Shown in pieces: positions 18,964 through 29,408 of a stretch of DNA of 64,000 bases; position 1 is the stretch's first letter; each line of letters opens with the position of its first letter. The notes under the pieces were generated by a model. The model searched no databases. It was given only the letters and a program-made list of their open reading frames with translations, and had not been told where the DNA came from. Location of the stretch: positions 290,905 to 354,904 of the forward strand of contig NZ_QJRF01000066.1 in NCBI RefSeq assembly GCF_013393345.1, in the 5' to 3' direction. Both the position numbers and the translations under genes were made by a program. This DNA comes from Pseudomonas taiwanensis (GTDB lineage Bacteria; Pseudomonadota; Gammaproteobacteria; Pseudomonadales; Pseudomonadaceae).

Positions 18964-19548
18964 ATGGAGCGTGTGATGGGCAGCCTGGTACGACTGTGGA
19001 GCCTGCTTTGCTGTGCGGTTCTTCTCGCAGGCTGCGGTAGCCTGCTGCCCAGCGAGCGGGCCGAAGTTCTGTCGCCGTTCAGGGACTACACCGATGCGGA
19101 GATCCGCTATTCGCAGGCGGTTCCCGGCAAGACAACGCGCCCCGAGCTGTTTTCCCTGGGCTTCGACCCGCTGATCCAGGGCAATGGCAAGATGCTTTCT
19201 TTCATCGATGTGCGTCTCATGTTCGTCCAGCCCAACGTGCCCATCGACTACCTGCCTGAAGGCTTGATGAAATGCCTGGAAGCCAAGGATCGCTGTATCG
19301 GCTACGCCTTCGAGTTCACCAAGACGGATACCCAGCGGGTCGGCAACTTCTGGGCCGACGTGTTCAACTTCCGCAAGAACCGGGAGTTGCAGGGTTGGGT
19401 CTTCCGCGCGGTGTTCGTGCTGGTGGATGACGTGGTGGTGCACAAGGTCAGTAACGGCGAGCCGAACATCCGCCGGCATGAGGTCAAGCGCAATCCACTG
19501 GGGCCGCTGCAGGGCGCGGGCGAGTTCTTTTCCGATCAGCTGAAGTGA
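18964..19548 (+). CDS. Putative lipoprotein of unknown function
   Basis: Protein of 194 residues with a lipoprotein signal (hydrophobic LCCAVLLAGC; lipobox Cys near residue 24). The mature part has no motif I can assign. It is rich in aromatic residues near VFNFRKNRELQGWVFRAVF, which may be a beta-sheet. Two starts are possible: the ATG at 18964 and one four codons later (18976) with GGAG close in front. It begins 14 bp after the YhhN gene, so they probably form one transcript. Confidence 0.7.
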   Translation: MERVMGSLVRLWSLLCCAVLLAGCGSLLPSERAEVLSPFRDYTDAEIRYSQAVPGKTTRPELFSLGFDPLIQGNGKMLSFIDVRLMFVQPNVPIDYLPEGLMKCLEAKDRCIGYAFEFTKTDTQRVGNFWADVFNFRKNRELQGWVFRAVFVLVDDVVVHKVSNGEPNIRRHEVKRNPLGPLQGAGEFFSDQLK

Positions 19549-19613
19549 GGGTGGTTTGGCCGCGCCGCGCAGTCCGTTAGAATGCCGGCCTTTTCCATTG
19601 CTGGTACCGGCCC

Positions 19614-20357
19614 GTGACCGAACGTCCCGATCGCATCTACGCCAATCCCCAGGCCCAAGTCGCCGACTTCGCCTTTAACGAGGACGTGGTCCGGGTCTTC
19701 CCGGACATGATCAAGCGCTCGGTACCGGGTTATCCCACCATCGTCGAGAACATTGGCGTGCTGGCCGCGCAGTTCGCCCAGCCCGGCACCCCGCTCTACG
19801 ACCTGGGCAGTTCCCTTGGCGCGGTGACCCAGGCACTGCGTCGCCATGTGAAGACCGACGGTTGCAAGGTCATCGCTGTGGATAACTCCAGCGCCATGGT
19901 GGAACGCTGCCGCGAATACCTGCACGCCCAGGACGCCATGTTCCAGGAGTTGTTGCCGGTCGACGTGATCGAAGCCGATATCCTCGCCCTCGACTTCCAG
20001 CCCTGCTCGCTGGTGGCGATGAACTTCACCCTGCAATTCGTGCCCCGAGAACACCGTGTCGAACTCCTCTCCCGCATCCACAAGGCGCTGCTGCCTGGCG
20101 GTGCGCTGATCCTCTCCGAGAAGCTGCGCTTCGAAGATGCCGAGGAGCACCAGTTGCTCACCGAACTGCATATCGCGTTCAAGCGCGCCAACGGTTACAG
20201 CGAGCTGGAAATCGCCCAGAAGCGCAGCGCGCTGGAAAACGTCATGCACCCGGACAGCCTGGAAGAACACCGCGAGCGCCTGCTGGCCGCCGGGTTCTCC
20301 AAGGTGGTGCCCTGGTTCCAGTGCCTCAATTTCGCCTCACTGATCGCCCTGCCATGA
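19614..20357 (+). CDS. cmoA: Carboxy-S-adenosyl-L-methionine synthase
   Basis: Makes carboxy-SAM from SAM and prephenate, the donor used by CmoB for tRNA uridine-34 modification. The 247 residues equal the E. coli length. Motifs are [11 protein letters not shown] near 62 (SAM motif I), [16 protein letters not shown] near 83, and the conserved [22 protein letters not shown] near 120-145. The start is GTG at 19614. Its TGA overlaps the cmoB ATG (ATGA, 20354-20357), so the two are translationally coupled. Confidence 0.95.
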   Translation: MTERPDRIYANPQAQVADFAFNEDVVRVFPDMIKRSVPGYPTIVENIGVLAAQFAQPGTPLYDLGSSLGAVTQALRRHVKTDGCKVIAVDNSSAMVERCREYLHAQDAMFQELLPVDVIEADILALDFQPCSLVAMNFTLQFVPREHRVELLSRIHKALLPGGALILSEKLRFEDAEEHQLLTELHIAFKRANGYSELEIAQKRSALENVMHPDSLEEHRERLLAAGFSKVVPWFQCLNFASLIALP

Positions 20358-21322
20358 TTCGTAAGCTGGACCTCGATGCCCTGCAGCAAAAGCTGGCAGG
20401 CACTCCCCTGCAGGATTGGGCAGCCGACCTGCCCGCACAACTCGACGCAAAGATGACGGTCGGCCACGGCGACCTGGAGCGCTGGGGCGCGGCGGTAAAT
20501 GCTCTCCCGGACCTGCAACCGCAACAGGTGGAACTGGCCCAGCGCTTCCTGCTCGACGGCCCCTGTGACGAATCGACCCGCGCCGCGCTGAAGTCCGCAC
20601 TGCAGGGACTCATCCCGTGGCGCAAGGGACCGTTCGAGTTGTTCGGCGTGCACGTCGACACCGAGTGGCGTTCGGACTGGAAGTGGTCACGGGTAGCGCC
20701 CCATCTCGACCTGTGCGGCCGCCGTGTGCTGGATGTCGGTTGTGGCAATGGTTACTACCAGTGGCGCATGCTGGGTGCCGGCGCGGATAGCGTGGTGGGT
20801 ATCGATCCGAACTGGTTGTTCTTCTGCCAGTTCCTGGCCATGAAGCGCTTCCTCCCGGACCTCCCGGCCTGGCACCTGCCGCTGGCGCTGGAAGACTTGC
20901 CAGCGAAGCTGGAAGGTTTCGACACCGTGTTCTCCATGGGCGTGCTCTACCACCGTCGCTCGCCCATCGACCACCTCTTCGACCTCAAGGACTGCCTGCG
21001 CCGGAATGGCGAGCTGGTGCTGGAAACATTGGTGGTGGAAGGTGATGCCCAGCAAGTACTGGTGCCGGAAGACCGCTACGCGCAGATGCGCAATGTCTGG
21101 TTCCTGCCTTCGGTCCCGGCACTGGAGCTGTGGCTGCGCCGCGCGGGTTATGTGGATGTCCGCTGCGTGGATGTCAGCTACACCAGCGTCGAAGAGCAGC
21201 GCAGCACCGAGTGGATGCGTTATCAGTCGCTGCCCGAATTCCTCGACCCCGCCGACCACAGCCGCACCGTCGAGGGCCTGCCGGCACCGGCTCGCGCCGT
21301 GCTGATCGCCCGAAAACCCTGA
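20354..21322 (+). CDS. cmoB: tRNA U34 carboxymethyltransferase
   Basis: Transfers the carboxymethyl group from carboxy-SAM to 5-hydroxyuridine-34 to give cmo5U in tRNAs that read NNU/A/G codons. The 322 residues nearly equal E. coli CmoB (323). Visible are [26 protein letters not shown] near 115-135 (SAM motif) and [20 protein letters not shown] near 195. A longer frame begins at 20321, but ATG 20354 gives the family start [10 protein letters not shown] and a 4-bp overlap with cmoA. Confidence 0.95.
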   Translation: MIRKLDLDALQQKLAGTPLQDWAADLPAQLDAKMTVGHGDLERWGAAVNALPDLQPQQVELAQRFLLDGPCDESTRAALKSALQGLIPWRKGPFELFGVHVDTEWRSDWKWSRVAPHLDLCGRRVLDVGCGNGYYQWRMLGAGADSVVGIDPNWLFFCQFLAMKRFLPDLPAWHLPLALEDLPAKLEGFDTVFSMGVLYHRRSPIDHLFDLKDCLRRNGELVLETLVVEGDAQQVLVPEDRYAQMRNVWFLPSVPALELWLRRAGYVDVRCVDVSYTSVEEQRSTEWMRYQSLPEFLDPADHSRTVEGLPAPARAVLIARKP

Positions 21323-21334
21323 TCCGCGCTTTTT

Positions 21335-21372
21335 GTGGGAGCGAATTCATTCGCGATTGAAATCGCTCCCAC
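21335..21372. repeat. 38-bp palindromic element (GTGGGAGCGA type), intact
   Basis: Perfect 10-bp arms (21335-21344 with 21363-21372) around AATTCATTCGCGATTGAA. The same element, interrupted, is at 17475-17669, and a half copy is at 3931-3950. It lies 12 bp after cmoB. Confidence 0.75.
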
Positions 21373-21388
21373 ACTACCCGGCTAAAGC

Positions 21389-21428
21389 AATTCGCCCCCA
21401 CAGGAACCGAATCCTGTGGGGGCGAATT
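21389..21428. repeat. Perfect 17-bp inverted repeat between convergent cmoB and pdxJ
   Basis: Arms 21389-21405 and 21412-21428 are exact complements with a 6-base loop. The right arm continues into TCATTCGC, like the neighbouring 38-bp element. No T-run follows on either strand. Position between converging genes suggests a role in blocking read-through or protecting 3' ends. Confidence 0.7.
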
Positions 21429-21460
21429 CATTCGCTGAGCGGACTACAAAGCCGCACCTA

Positions 21461-22207
21461 TCAGCGTTTGGGGGCAGCCGATACGATCAGTTGCTTCATC
21501 TCTACCACCGCCTGCTTGAAACCAACGAACAGCGCGTGGGCCACCAGCGCGTGGCCGATGTTGAGTTCGTTGATTCCCGGGATCGCCGCAACCGGCTCGA
21601 CGTTGTGGTAGTGCAGGCCATGACCGGCGTTGACGATCAGGCCGAGGCGAAGGCCCAGCGCCACGCCCTCCTGGATGCGTTGCAATTCGCGAGCGGCTTC
21701 TTCCGGATTGTGGGCATCGGCGTAGCGGCCGGTGTGCAGTTCGATGGCCGGAGCCCCCACGCGATGCGAGGCCTCGATCTGCTGCGGATCGGCGTCGATG
21801 AACAGCGACACTTCACTGCCCACCTTGGCCAGGCGCTCCACGGCGGCCTTGATGCGAGCCTCCTGGCCGGCAACGTCGAGGCCACCCTCGGTGGTCAGCT
21901 CCTGGCGCGTTTCCGGCACCAGGCAGACATGCTCGGGACGAATCTCCTCGGCGAAGACCATCATTTCCTCGGTAACGCCCATCTCGAAGTTCATGCGGGT
22001 CTGCAGAACCTCCTTGAGCAGGCGCACATCGCGCTCCTGGATGTGACGGCGGTCTTCACGCAGGTGCACGGTGATACCGTCGGCGCCTGCCTCTTCGGCG
22101 TCCAGCGCTGCCTTGACCGGGTCCGGGTAGCGAGTGCCGCGGGCCTGGCGAAGGGTGGCGACGTGGTCGATGTTGACGCCGAGAAGTACGCGGTTGGCTT
22201 CAGTCAC
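21461..22207 (-). CDS. pdxJ: Pyridoxine 5'-phosphate synthase
   Basis: Condenses 3-amino-1-hydroxyacetone phosphate with deoxyxylulose 5-phosphate to form pyridoxine 5'-phosphate (vitamin B6 synthesis). The 248 residues show [17 protein letters not shown] near 8-24, [15 protein letters not shown] near 45-60, and [13 protein letters not shown] near 220 as in the family. The start is GTG at 22207, inside the last codons of recO (8-bp overlap). It is the last gene of the rnc-era-recO-pdxJ run. Confidence 0.96.
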   Translation of the reverse strand: MTEANRVLLGVNIDHVATLRQARGTRYPDPVKAALDAEEAGADGITVHLREDRRHIQERDVRLLKEVLQTRMNFEMGVTEEMMVFAEEIRPEHVCLVPETRQELTTEGGLDVAGQEARIKAAVERLAKVGSEVSLFIDADPQQIEASHRVGAPAIELHTGRYADAHNPEEAARELQRIQEGVALGLRLGLIVNAGHGLHYHNVEPVAAIPGINELNIGHALVAHALFVGFKQAVVEMKQLIVSAAPKR

Positions 22208-22898
22208 GGGGAGGTTCCTTGATCGTCATGAATAGCTCGCGGCTGACCAGTGGCCGGCCGCCCAGGTGAGGTGCCAGGGCCTGGCGCATCAGGCGCTTGG
22301 CCGCACCGAGGGCGCCGGGGGCGCTCCAGTCGGCTTCGGCCAGCGCGAGGAGTTCGCGGCCCTGGAACAGGCCGGGTTGCAGCTGCCCCACCGGCTCCAG
22401 TCCGGCATCCGGCAGCAAGCGGTAGATGCCGTCGGGTGCGATGGGTTGCCCGGCGACATCCGAATCCAGGGCGAAACCATAGCCCAGCTCGTCCAGCAGG
22501 CGCCATTCGAATGCGCGCAGCAGAGGTTCCAGCGGACGGTTGGCGGCCAGGGCCTGGACGGTGACGGCGTAATGCTCGAACAGCGCCGGCTGCGGATCTT
22601 CGGCCGGCAGCAGGCGAATCAGCAGCTCGTTGAGGTAGAGGCCGCTGAACAGCGCCTCGCCAGCCAGCAGGTTGGGAATGCCGGCACTCTCCAGCCTGCC
22701 AACGTTCTTCAGCTCGCCGCGGCCGCGGAATTCGGCTTCCAACGGCAGGAATGGCCGCGCCAGGGTGCCGGCCTTGCCGCGAGCACCACGCAGCACCGCG
22801 CGCAGGAGGCCTTCAGGCGTGAAGAAGTCGACCAGCGCGCTGCTTTCCCGATAGGCCCTGCTGTGCAGGACGAACGTCGGCAGCGCCGTGCTGATCAT
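22200..22898 (-). CDS. recO: DNA repair protein RecO
   Basis: RecFOR-pathway mediator that helps load RecA on SSB-coated single-stranded DNA. The 232 residues have an N-terminal OB-fold ([24 protein letters not shown], about 7-26) and a helical C-terminal part; the zinc cysteines of some RecO proteins are absent, as is usual in gammaproteobacteria. It lies 8 bp after era. Confidence 0.93.
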   Translation of the reverse strand: MISTALPTFVLHSRAYRESSALVDFFTPEGLLRAVLRGARGKAGTLARPFLPLEAEFRGRGELKNVGRLESAGIPNLLAGEALFSGLYLNELLIRLLPAEDPQPALFEHYAVTVQALAANRPLEPLLRAFEWRLLDELGYGFALDSDVAGQPIAPDGIYRLLPDAGLEPVGQLQPGLFQGRELLALAEADWSAPGALGAAKRLMRQALAPHLGGRPLVSRELFMTIKEPPRD

Positions 22899-22906
22899 GG
22901 AGAGGC

Positions 22907-23809
22907 TCAGAGGTCGTTGTAGCCCAGGGAACGCAGGGCACGCTCGTCGTCGGACCAGCCGCCCTTCACTTTCACCCAGAGGTTGAGCATGACCTTGGAG
23001 TCGAACATGGTTTCCATGTCCTTGCGGGCGTCCTGGCCGATGCGCTTGATGCGCTCGCCGCCGTCGCCGATGATGATTTTCTTCTGACCATCGCGCTCAA
23101 CCAGGATCAGGGCGTGGATGTGCAGGACATGGCCTTCCTGCTTGAACTCTTCGATTTCCACGGTGATCTGGTAGGGCAGCTCGGCGCCCAGCTGGCGCAT
23201 GATCTTCTCGCGCACCAGTTCAGCGGCAAGGAAGCGGCTGCTGCGGTCGGTGATCTGGTCTTCCGGGAAGAAGTGATCGCCTTCCGGCAGACGCTCGGCC
23301 ACCAGGCGCTCCAGCGTATCCAGGTTGTGGCCTTGCAGGGCGGAGATTGGCACCAGCTCGGCGTTCGGCAGCTGTTCCTGGAGCCAGGACAGGTGCGGGA
23401 TCAGGTCGCCCTTCTCGTCCATGCGGTCGGTCTTGTTCACCGCGAGCAGCACCGGACCCTGTACATACTGCACACGCTCCAGCACCAGCTGGTCCTCTTC
23501 GGTCCAGCGGTCACGGTCGACGACGAAGACGACCACGTCCACGTCCTTCAACGCCGCCGAGGCGCTGCGGTTCATGTAGCGGTTCAGCGCCTTGTCGCTC
23601 TTCTTGTGCAGGCCGGGGGTGTCGACGTAGATCGCCTGAACGTTGCCCTCGGTCTTGATCCCCAGCATGTTGTGGCGGGTGGTCTGCGGCTTGCGCGAGG
23701 TGATCGCCAGCTTCTGTCCGAGGATGTGATTGAGCAGCGTGGACTTGCCCACATTGGGGCGGCCGACGATGGCGACATAGCCGCAGCGGGGGGTATCGAT
23801 ATCAGTCAT
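22907..23809 (-). CDS. era: GTPase Era
   Basis: Essential GTPase that binds 16S rRNA and aids 30S subunit maturation. The 300 residues have G1 GRPNVGKST near 18, G3 DTPGLH near 65, G4 NKTD near 127, and a C-terminal KH domain (about 205-290, with [18 protein letters not shown]). An open frame extends 31 codons upstream. GGAG lies 7 bases before the ATG at 23809, which overlaps the end of rnc, so I chose that start. Confidence 0.96.
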   Translation of the reverse strand: MTDIDTPRCGYVAIVGRPNVGKSTLLNHILGQKLAITSRKPQTTRHNMLGIKTEGNVQAIYVDTPGLHKKSDKALNRYMNRSASAALKDVDVVVFVVDRDRWTEEDQLVLERVQYVQGPVLLAVNKTDRMDEKGDLIPHLSWLQEQLPNAELVPISALQGHNLDTLERLVAERLPEGDHFFPEDQITDRSSRFLAAELVREKIMRQLGAELPYQITVEIEEFKQEGHVLHIHALILVERDGQKKIIIGDGGERIKRIGQDARKDMETMFDSKVMLNLWVKVKGGWSDDERALRSLGYNDL

Positions 23810-24491
23810 TGCCATTCTCCACACCAAGGGCGACCAGGGCGGCGGCCGCGGCCACCTGTTCAGCGATACGGCGGCTGGCGCCCTGGCCCTGGGTCTTGTC
23901 ATTCAGCAGGGTAACCTGGCACTCGACGAAAAAGGTTCGGCAGTGCGGTTCACCCTGGATATCCACCACTTCATAGCGTGGCAGTTCGCAGGCCCGCGAT
24001 TGCAGGAATTCCTGCAGACGGGTCTTGGGATCCTTGTTGGTATCCACCAGGGTCAGGCCTTCCAGTTCATTGGTCAGCCAGGCGATAACGCGCTCGCGCG
24101 CGGCTTCCATGCCGGAATCCAGGTAGATGGCGCCGATCAGCGCTTCCAGTGCATCGGCGAGAATCGACTCACGGCGGAAACCGCCGCTCTTCAGCTCGCC
24201 CGACCCCAGGCGCAGGTACTCGCCCAGTTCGAAGCCACGAGCCAGCAGCGCCAGGGTCTCGCCCTTCACCAGCCGCGCGCGCAAGCGCGACAACTGGCCC
24301 TCTCGGGCCTGGGGGAAGCGCTCGAACAACGCCTCGCCGGCGACGAAGTTGAGGATGGCATCGCCGAGGAATTCGAGGCGCTCGTTGTTGCGCCCCGCAA
24401 AACTGCGGTGGGTCAGGGCCAGAGTCATCAGACTCTGGTCCTTGAAGGTATAGCCGAGCTTACGCTCGAGACGACTGAGGGATACGCTCAC
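23802..24491 (-). CDS. rnc: Ribonuclease III
   Basis: Double-strand-specific endoribonuclease for rRNA and mRNA processing. The 229 residues contain the catalytic signature [14 protein letters not shown] near 36-49, the second acidic site [13 protein letters not shown] near 113-125, and a C-terminal dsRNA-binding domain (about 155-225). It overlaps the DUF4845 gene by 4 bp and era by 8 bp. Confidence 0.97.
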   Translation of the reverse strand: MSVSLSRLERKLGYTFKDQSLMTLALTHRSFAGRNNERLEFLGDAILNFVAGEALFERFPQAREGQLSRLRARLVKGETLALLARGFELGEYLRLGSGELKSGGFRRESILADALEALIGAIYLDSGMEAARERVIAWLTNELEGLTLVDTNKDPKTRLQEFLQSRACELPRYEVVDIQGEPHCRTFFVECQVTLLNDKTQGQGASRRIAEQVAAAAALVALGVENGND

Positions 24492-24865
24492 TGGGCTCGC
24501 ACACGGAATTCTTTGTCGAAGCGCACCACCAGATCGAGGTTCTCGACCAGAGGTTCGCGTTTTTCATACTGCAGGTGCGCCTGGAACTCGTTGTTTTCCA
24601 GGGTCACCTTCAATGCCTTGTCCAGGTCCAGGTCACGGATACCGTTGACCTGCATGCCCTTGGATACATGGCTGTAGAAGTCGGGAATCGTCCTGATTTC
24701 CAGCGCTTTCTCGGTTTCCACCGAAGTGATTATCTTCTCCAGCGAGAAGAAATCCAGGTAATGCGGGATGACCTTGAAGGCGGTGCTGGCCAGGAAAGCC
24801 ACTACGGCCAGGACCAGCAGCCAGCCCATAACCGACATACCCTTCTGCTTACGCGCGAACGTCAT
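24488..24865 (-). CDS. DUF4845 membrane-anchored protein
   Basis: Small inner-membrane protein of 125 residues always found between lepB and rnc in pseudomonads. It has a pilin-like N-terminus: a short basic head ([14 protein letters not shown]) and one hydrophobic helix (about 14-33), then a soluble domain. The function is unknown. An in-frame TTG four codons upstream is possible, but ATG 24865 has GAGG at a suitable distance. Its stop overlaps the rnc start. Confidence 0.85.
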   Translation of the reverse strand: MTFARKQKGMSVMGWLLVLAVVAFLASTAFKVIPHYLDFFSLEKIITSVETEKALEIRTIPDFYSHVSKGMQVNGIRDLDLDKALKVTLENNEFQAHLQYEKREPLVENLDLVVRFDKEFRVRAQ

Positions 24866-24979
24866 GATCGACCTCAATGTCTGTTTTTATTGGAGGCCGG
24901 TTGGCCCGCAAGCAAGACTATATAGCGACTGCGGCGCTGTCATGAACAACGCCGCAAAACCGCGATGACGAGGGGCCTG

Positions 24980-25834
24980 TCAGTGAATCAGGCCCACTCG
25001 GGAGAAGTTTGGCAGGTTGCGCATCTTCGGATCGGGCCAGCTCATCCACACGGCGAAGGCCTTGCCGACGATATTCCGGTCCGGAACCATGCCAAGCAGG
25101 TCCTTCGGAATGCGGGGGTCGTTCCAGTAACGGCTGTCGTTGGAGTTGTCCCGGTTGTCGCCCATCATGAAGTAATGCCCCTGGGGCACCACCCACTCGC
25201 GGCCCGGCTCCATGCGGTAGCGTTTCATTTCCTTGCGGATCAGGTGCTCGGCCTCGCCCAGTTTCTCTTCATAGAGATTGGCGCTGCCCAGCGTGCCCGG
25301 CTCTTCGCCCAGCAGTTTCTCGGCGACCGGCTGACCGTTGATGGTCAGGTGCTTGTCGCTGCTGTAGGCAATGCGATCGCCCGGCAGGCCGATCACACGC
25401 TTGATGTAGTTGATGTTCGGGTCGCTGGGATAGCGGAACACCATGACATCGCCGCGCTGCGGGTCACCCACCTCGATCACCTTGTTATCCAGCACCGGCA
25501 GGCGGATGCCATAGGCGAACTTGTTGACCAGGATGAAATCGCCCACTTCCAGCGTCGGCTTCATCGAGCCGGACGGGATCTGGAACGGCTCGACCAGGAA
25601 GGAGCGCAGCACCAGCACGATGGCCAGTACCGGGAAGAAGGACTTCCCGTACTCCACCAGCAGCGGTTCCTTGTTCAGCCTGTCGAGGACGTCCGGATCG
25701 GGCTCGGTGACCTGCCCTTCGTAAGCGGCAATCGCAGAGCGCCGGCGCGGCGCCAGCAGAACGAGGTCGACAAGCGCGAGGACGCCGCAAACTGCCACGG
25801 CGATAACCAACAACAGCGGGAAATTGATCGACAT
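24980..25834 (-). CDS. lepB: Signal peptidase I
   Basis: Inner-membrane peptidase that removes signal peptides from secreted preproteins. The 284 residues start with two transmembrane segments (about 5-22 and 60-78). The catalytic serine is in IPSGSMKPTLEVGDF near 90, the catalytic lysine in YIKRVIGLPGD near 144, and MGDNRDNSNDSRYW near 245 is a conserved box. It starts 5 bp after lepA, the classic lepA-lepB pair. Confidence 0.97.
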   Translation of the reverse strand: MSINFPLLLVIAVAVCGVLALVDLVLLAPRRRSAIAAYEGQVTEPDPDVLDRLNKEPLLVEYGKSFFPVLAIVLVLRSFLVEPFQIPSGSMKPTLEVGDFILVNKFAYGIRLPVLDNKVIEVGDPQRGDVMVFRYPSDPNINYIKRVIGLPGDRIAYSSDKHLTINGQPVAEKLLGEEPGTLGSANLYEEKLGEAEHLIRKEMKRYRMEPGREWVVPQGHYFMMGDNRDNSNDSRYWNDPRIPKDLLGMVPDRNIVGKAFAVWMSWPDPKMRNLPNFSRVGLIH

Positions 25835-25839
25835 AGACC

Positions 25840-27639
25840 CTAGCTATCCACTTTGAGCACAGCGAGGAAGGCTTCCTGCGGGATTTCCACGCTGCCGACC
25901 TGCTTCATCCGTTTCTTACCGGCCTTCTGCTTCTCCAGCAGCTTTTTCTTACGGCTGACGTCGCCGCCGTAGCACTTGGCCAGAACGTTCTTCCTGAGCG
26001 CCTTTACGGTAGTACGCGCAACGATCTGTCCACCGATCGCCGCCTGGATCGCCACGTCGAACATCTGACGCGGGATCAATTCCTTCATCTTCTCGGTCAA
26101 CGCACGGCCTTTGTAGTGGGCCTGGTCGCGGTGCACGATGAGTGCCAGGGCATCGACTTTCTCGCCGTTGATCAGCACGTCCAGCCTCACCAGATTAGCG
26201 GGTTCGAAGCGATCGAAGCTGTAATCCAGCGACGCATAACCACGACTTACCGACTTCAGGCGATCGAAGAAGTCGAGCACCACTTCGTTCATCGGCAGGT
26301 CGTAGCAAACCTGAACCTGCGAGCTGAGGAACTGCATGTCGCGCTGGACGCCGCGTTTCTCGATGCACAGGGTGATGACGTTGCCGAGGTGCTCCTGGGG
26401 AACCAGGATGTTGGCGCGGACGATTGGCTCGCGCATTTCGGCGATGGAGGCGAGGTCGGGCAGCTTGGACGGGTTGTCGACGTAAATCGTTTCGCCGTTC
26501 TTCTGCACGATCTCGAAGACCACGGTCGGCGCAGTGGTGATCAGGTCCAGGTCGTATTCGCGCTCCAGGCGCTCCTGGATGATCTCCATGTGCAGCATGC
26601 CGAGGAAGCCGATACGGAAACCGAAGCCCAGGGCCTCGGAGCTTTCCGGTTCGTACTGCAGGGCCGCGTCGTTCAGGGTCAGCTTCTGCAGGGCTTCACG
26701 GAAGTCCTCGAAATCGTCGGAGCTGACCGGGAACAGGCCGGCGTAAACCTGCGGCTTGATGCGCTGGAAGCCTGGCAGCACGTCCACATCGGGGGTGTTG
26801 GACAGGGTCAAGGTATCGCCTACCGGCGCGCCCAGGATGTCCTTGATGCCGGCGATGATGAAACCTACTTCGCCAGCCTTCAGATCGGGCATTTCGGTGT
26901 GTTTCGGGGTGAATACGCCCACGCTGTCCACCTGGTGGAGCTTGCCGGTGGACTTCACCAGGATCTTGTCGCCCTTCTTCACGCGACCATGTTTGACGCG
27001 CACCAGAGAGACCACGCCCAGGTAGTTGTCGAACCAGGAGTCGATGATCAGGGCTTGCAGCGGAGCGTCGACCTCGCCTTCCGGCGCAGGGATCACTTCC
27101 ACCAGGCGCTCCAGCACGTCGATCACGCCCATGCCGCTCTTGGCGCTGCAAGGGACGGCGTCGGTAGCGTCGATGCCGATGATGTGTTCGATTTCTTCCT
27201 TCACCCGCTCCGGCTCGGCCTGGGGCAGGTCCATCTTGTTCAGCACGGGCATGACTTCCAGGCCCTGCTCGATGGCGGTGTAGCAGTTGGCCACGGACTG
27301 GGCTTCAACGCCCTGGCCGGCGTCCACCACCAGCAGCGCGCCCTCGCAGGCTGCCAGGGAACGGCTGACTTCGTAGGTGAAGTCCACGTGGCCAGGGGTG
27401 TCGATGAAGTTCAGCTGGTAGGTCTTACCACTCTGAGCCTTGTAGTGCAGGGTGACGCTGTGGGCCTTGATGGTGATGCCGCGCTCGCGTTCCAGGTCCA
27501 TGGAGTCCAGTACCTGGGCCTCCATCTCGCGATCGGACAGGCCACCGCACATCTGGATGAAGCGGTCAGCCAGGGTCGACTTGCCATGGTCGATGTGGGC
27601 GATGATGGAGAAATTGCGGATATGACTCAGGTCACTCAC
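25840..27639 (-). CDS. lepA: Elongation factor 4 (LepA)
   Basis: Ribosomal GTPase implicated in translation under stress and in 30S assembly. The 599 residues show G1 [13 protein letters not shown] near 13, G3 DTPGHVDF near 80, G4 NKMDLP near 134, EF-G-like domains II, III and V, and the LepA-specific C-terminal domain ending in [17 protein letters not shown]. The start codon is GTG (27639). Confidence 0.97.
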   Translation of the reverse strand: MSDLSHIRNFSIIAHIDHGKSTLADRFIQMCGGLSDREMEAQVLDSMDLERERGITIKAHSVTLHYKAQSGKTYQLNFIDTPGHVDFTYEVSRSLAACEGALLVVDAGQGVEAQSVANCYTAIEQGLEVMPVLNKMDLPQAEPERVKEEIEHIIGIDATDAVPCSAKSGMGVIDVLERLVEVIPAPEGEVDAPLQALIIDSWFDNYLGVVSLVRVKHGRVKKGDKILVKSTGKLHQVDSVGVFTPKHTEMPDLKAGEVGFIIAGIKDILGAPVGDTLTLSNTPDVDVLPGFQRIKPQVYAGLFPVSSDDFEDFREALQKLTLNDAALQYEPESSEALGFGFRIGFLGMLHMEIIQERLEREYDLDLITTAPTVVFEIVQKNGETIYVDNPSKLPDLASIAEMREPIVRANILVPQEHLGNVITLCIEKRGVQRDMQFLSSQVQVCYDLPMNEVVLDFFDRLKSVSRGYASLDYSFDRFEPANLVRLDVLINGEKVDALALIVHRDQAHYKGRALTEKMKELIPRQMFDVAIQAAIGGQIVARTTVKALRKNVLAKCYGGDVSRKKKLLEKQKAGKKRMKQVGSVEIPQEAFLAVLKVDS

Positions 27640-27749
27640 AGGTCAACACTCAAAAGAAGCCGCAAGCAGGTTGCTCGCCGAAAAATAGCGGGGGAGTTTA
27701 CCTGATCGGCGACCTGCCCGTCACGCCCATGCGGCGGAAGGCTGGAACG

Positions 27750-27776
27750 AAAAAGGGCGGCCAATGGCCGCCCTTT
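27750..27776 (-). terminator. mucD terminator
   Basis: An 11-bp stem (27752-27762 with 27766-27776) with a 3-base loop, followed on the minus strand by five T's. It lies 16 bp after mucD and ends the mucD transcript before lepA. Confidence 0.85.
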
Positions 27777-27791
27777 CGTACCGCAACCGCT

Positions 27792-29216
27792 TTACTCGGC
27801 CAGCTTGAAGGTAATGAAGCTTGCGCGGCCCTGACGCAGGACACGCATGGACACCGAACGGTTTTTCGGCAGGTCCTTGGCGACCTGGGTGAACGCTTTG
27901 GCCGACGTGATGGCCTGGTTGTTCAGGTGAGTGATCACATCGCCCGGACGCAGCCCCATCATGGCAGCCGGACCATCCTGGACTTCCTTGATGACCACGC
28001 CACCCTGGATGTCCAGGGACTTTTTCTGCTCATCGGTCAACTCGACCACGCTCACGCCCAGGCGATTGCTGCTGCGCTCGACGCCATCGCCGGTCGCGGC
28101 AGCCATTTCGTCACCCTCTTCCGGAAGCGCACCGATGGCCATATCGAGGCTCTTGCGGCTACCGCCACGTACCACTTCGAGCTGAATCTTGCTGCCGGGC
28201 TTGAGATTGCCCACGAGGTGCGGCAGGTCAGCGGAAACCACGATCGGCTGGCCGTTCATGCTGAGGATGACGTCACCGACCTGCAGGCCGCCCTTGGCTG
28301 CCGGTCCACCTTCCTGGACCTGGGCAACCAGCGCACCGGCCGGCTTGTCCAGACCGAAGGATTCGGCCAGGTCCTTGTTCACTTCCTGGATCACGACGCC
28401 CAGCCAGCCGCGGCTGACCTTGCCCTCGGACTTGAGCTGGTCGGCCACGCTCATGGCGACATCGATCGGGATGGCGAACGACAGGCCCATGAAGCCGCCG
28501 GAGCGAGTGAAGATCTGCGAGTTGATGCCGACCACTTCACCGTCCAGGTTGAACAGCGGGCCACCGGAGTTGCCCGGGTTGATGGCCACGTCGGTCTGGA
28601 TGAACGGCACGTAGTTCTCGTTCGGCAGGCTGCGGCCCTTCGCGCTGACGATACCGGCGGTCACCGAATGGTCGAAACCGAAGGGCGAACCGATGGCCAG
28701 CACCCAGCTTCCCACCTTGAGTTCGTCGGACTTGCCGATCTTCACGATCGGCAGATCCTTGCCCTCGACCTTCAGCAGCGCCACGTCGGTACGCGGATCG
28801 GCGCCGATGAGCTTGGCTTCCAGCTCACTGCGGTCGGACAGGCGCACGATGATCTCATCGGCATCGGCCACCACATGGTTGTTGGTCAGGACATAGCCGT
28901 CCTTGGAAATGATGAAGCCGGAACCAAGGGACTGCGCCTCGCGCTGGCGGCCGCCCTGGGGATTGCGCGGCACTTGCGGCATGTTGCGCTCGAAGAATTC
29001 GCGCAGCATCGGCGGCAGGCCTTCCAGGTCAGGCATCACCGGGGCACCGGCCGCACCACGCTGGGGCAGCTTCTGCCGGGTACTGATGTTGACGACTGCC
29101 GGGGACGCCTCTTCAACCAGAGGCGTGAAGTCCGGCAGTTCAGCACGGGCCACGAGGGTTTGACCGAGTAGCAGCAGGGCTGCCACGGCGGTCATACAGG
29201 ATTTGAGGTTAAGCAT
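27792..29216 (-). CDS. mucD: Periplasmic serine protease MucD (DegP/HtrA family)
   Basis: Periplasmic protease/chaperone that removes misfolded proteins and dampens the AlgU response. The 474 residues equal the P. aeruginosa length. A signal peptide (about 1-24) precedes the trypsin-like domain with catalytic His in TNNHVV, Asp in TDVALL and Ser in NPGNSGGPL, then two PDZ domains (about 265-355 and 385-470). An ATG two codons upstream (29222) is an alternative; 29216 fits the family and has GGAG 10 bases before. mucC, normally next to it in P. aeruginosa, is absent. Confidence 0.95.
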   Translation of the reverse strand: MLNLKSCMTAVAALLLLGQTLVARAELPDFTPLVEEASPAVVNISTRQKLPQRGAAGAPVMPDLEGLPPMLREFFERNMPQVPRNPQGGRQREAQSLGSGFIISKDGYVLTNNHVVADADEIIVRLSDRSELEAKLIGADPRTDVALLKVEGKDLPIVKIGKSDELKVGSWVLAIGSPFGFDHSVTAGIVSAKGRSLPNENYVPFIQTDVAINPGNSGGPLFNLDGEVVGINSQIFTRSGGFMGLSFAIPIDVAMSVADQLKSEGKVSRGWLGVVIQEVNKDLAESFGLDKPAGALVAQVQEGGPAAKGGLQVGDVILSMNGQPIVVSADLPHLVGNLKPGSKIQLEVVRGGSRKSLDMAIGALPEEGDEMAAATGDGVERSSNRLGVSVVELTDEQKKSLDIQGGVVIKEVQDGPAAMMGLRPGDVITHLNNQAITSAKAFTQVAKDLPKNRSVSMRVLRQGRASFITFKLAE

Positions 29217-29280
29217 CGACATACAGCTCCCGTCGCATAACGAGTGGTATGAACTCACCGGGCCGCCCGGCCCTGCGAGC

Positions 29281-29375
29281 AAAACAGAAAAACAAAAGCA
29301 AAACGGGCCCGGAGCATCAGCCCCAGGCCCGGTGGAACAACGTGAAAAAGACAAGGCGGGAGCCTGGGCTCCCGC
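29281..29375 (-). terminator. Two terminator-like hairpins between mucB and mucD
   Basis: The first (minus-strand order) has a 9-bp stem 29356-29364 with 29367-29375 followed by TTGTCTTTTTC. The second pairs 29304-29309 with 29326-29331 and is followed by a long T-rich tract (29303-29281). Together they should reduce read-through from algU-mucA-mucB, leaving mucD partly dependent on its own promoter. Confidence 0.65.
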
Positions 29376-29408
29376 GCTGCAATTCGGATGCAGATCCTGT
29401 AGCAGGGA

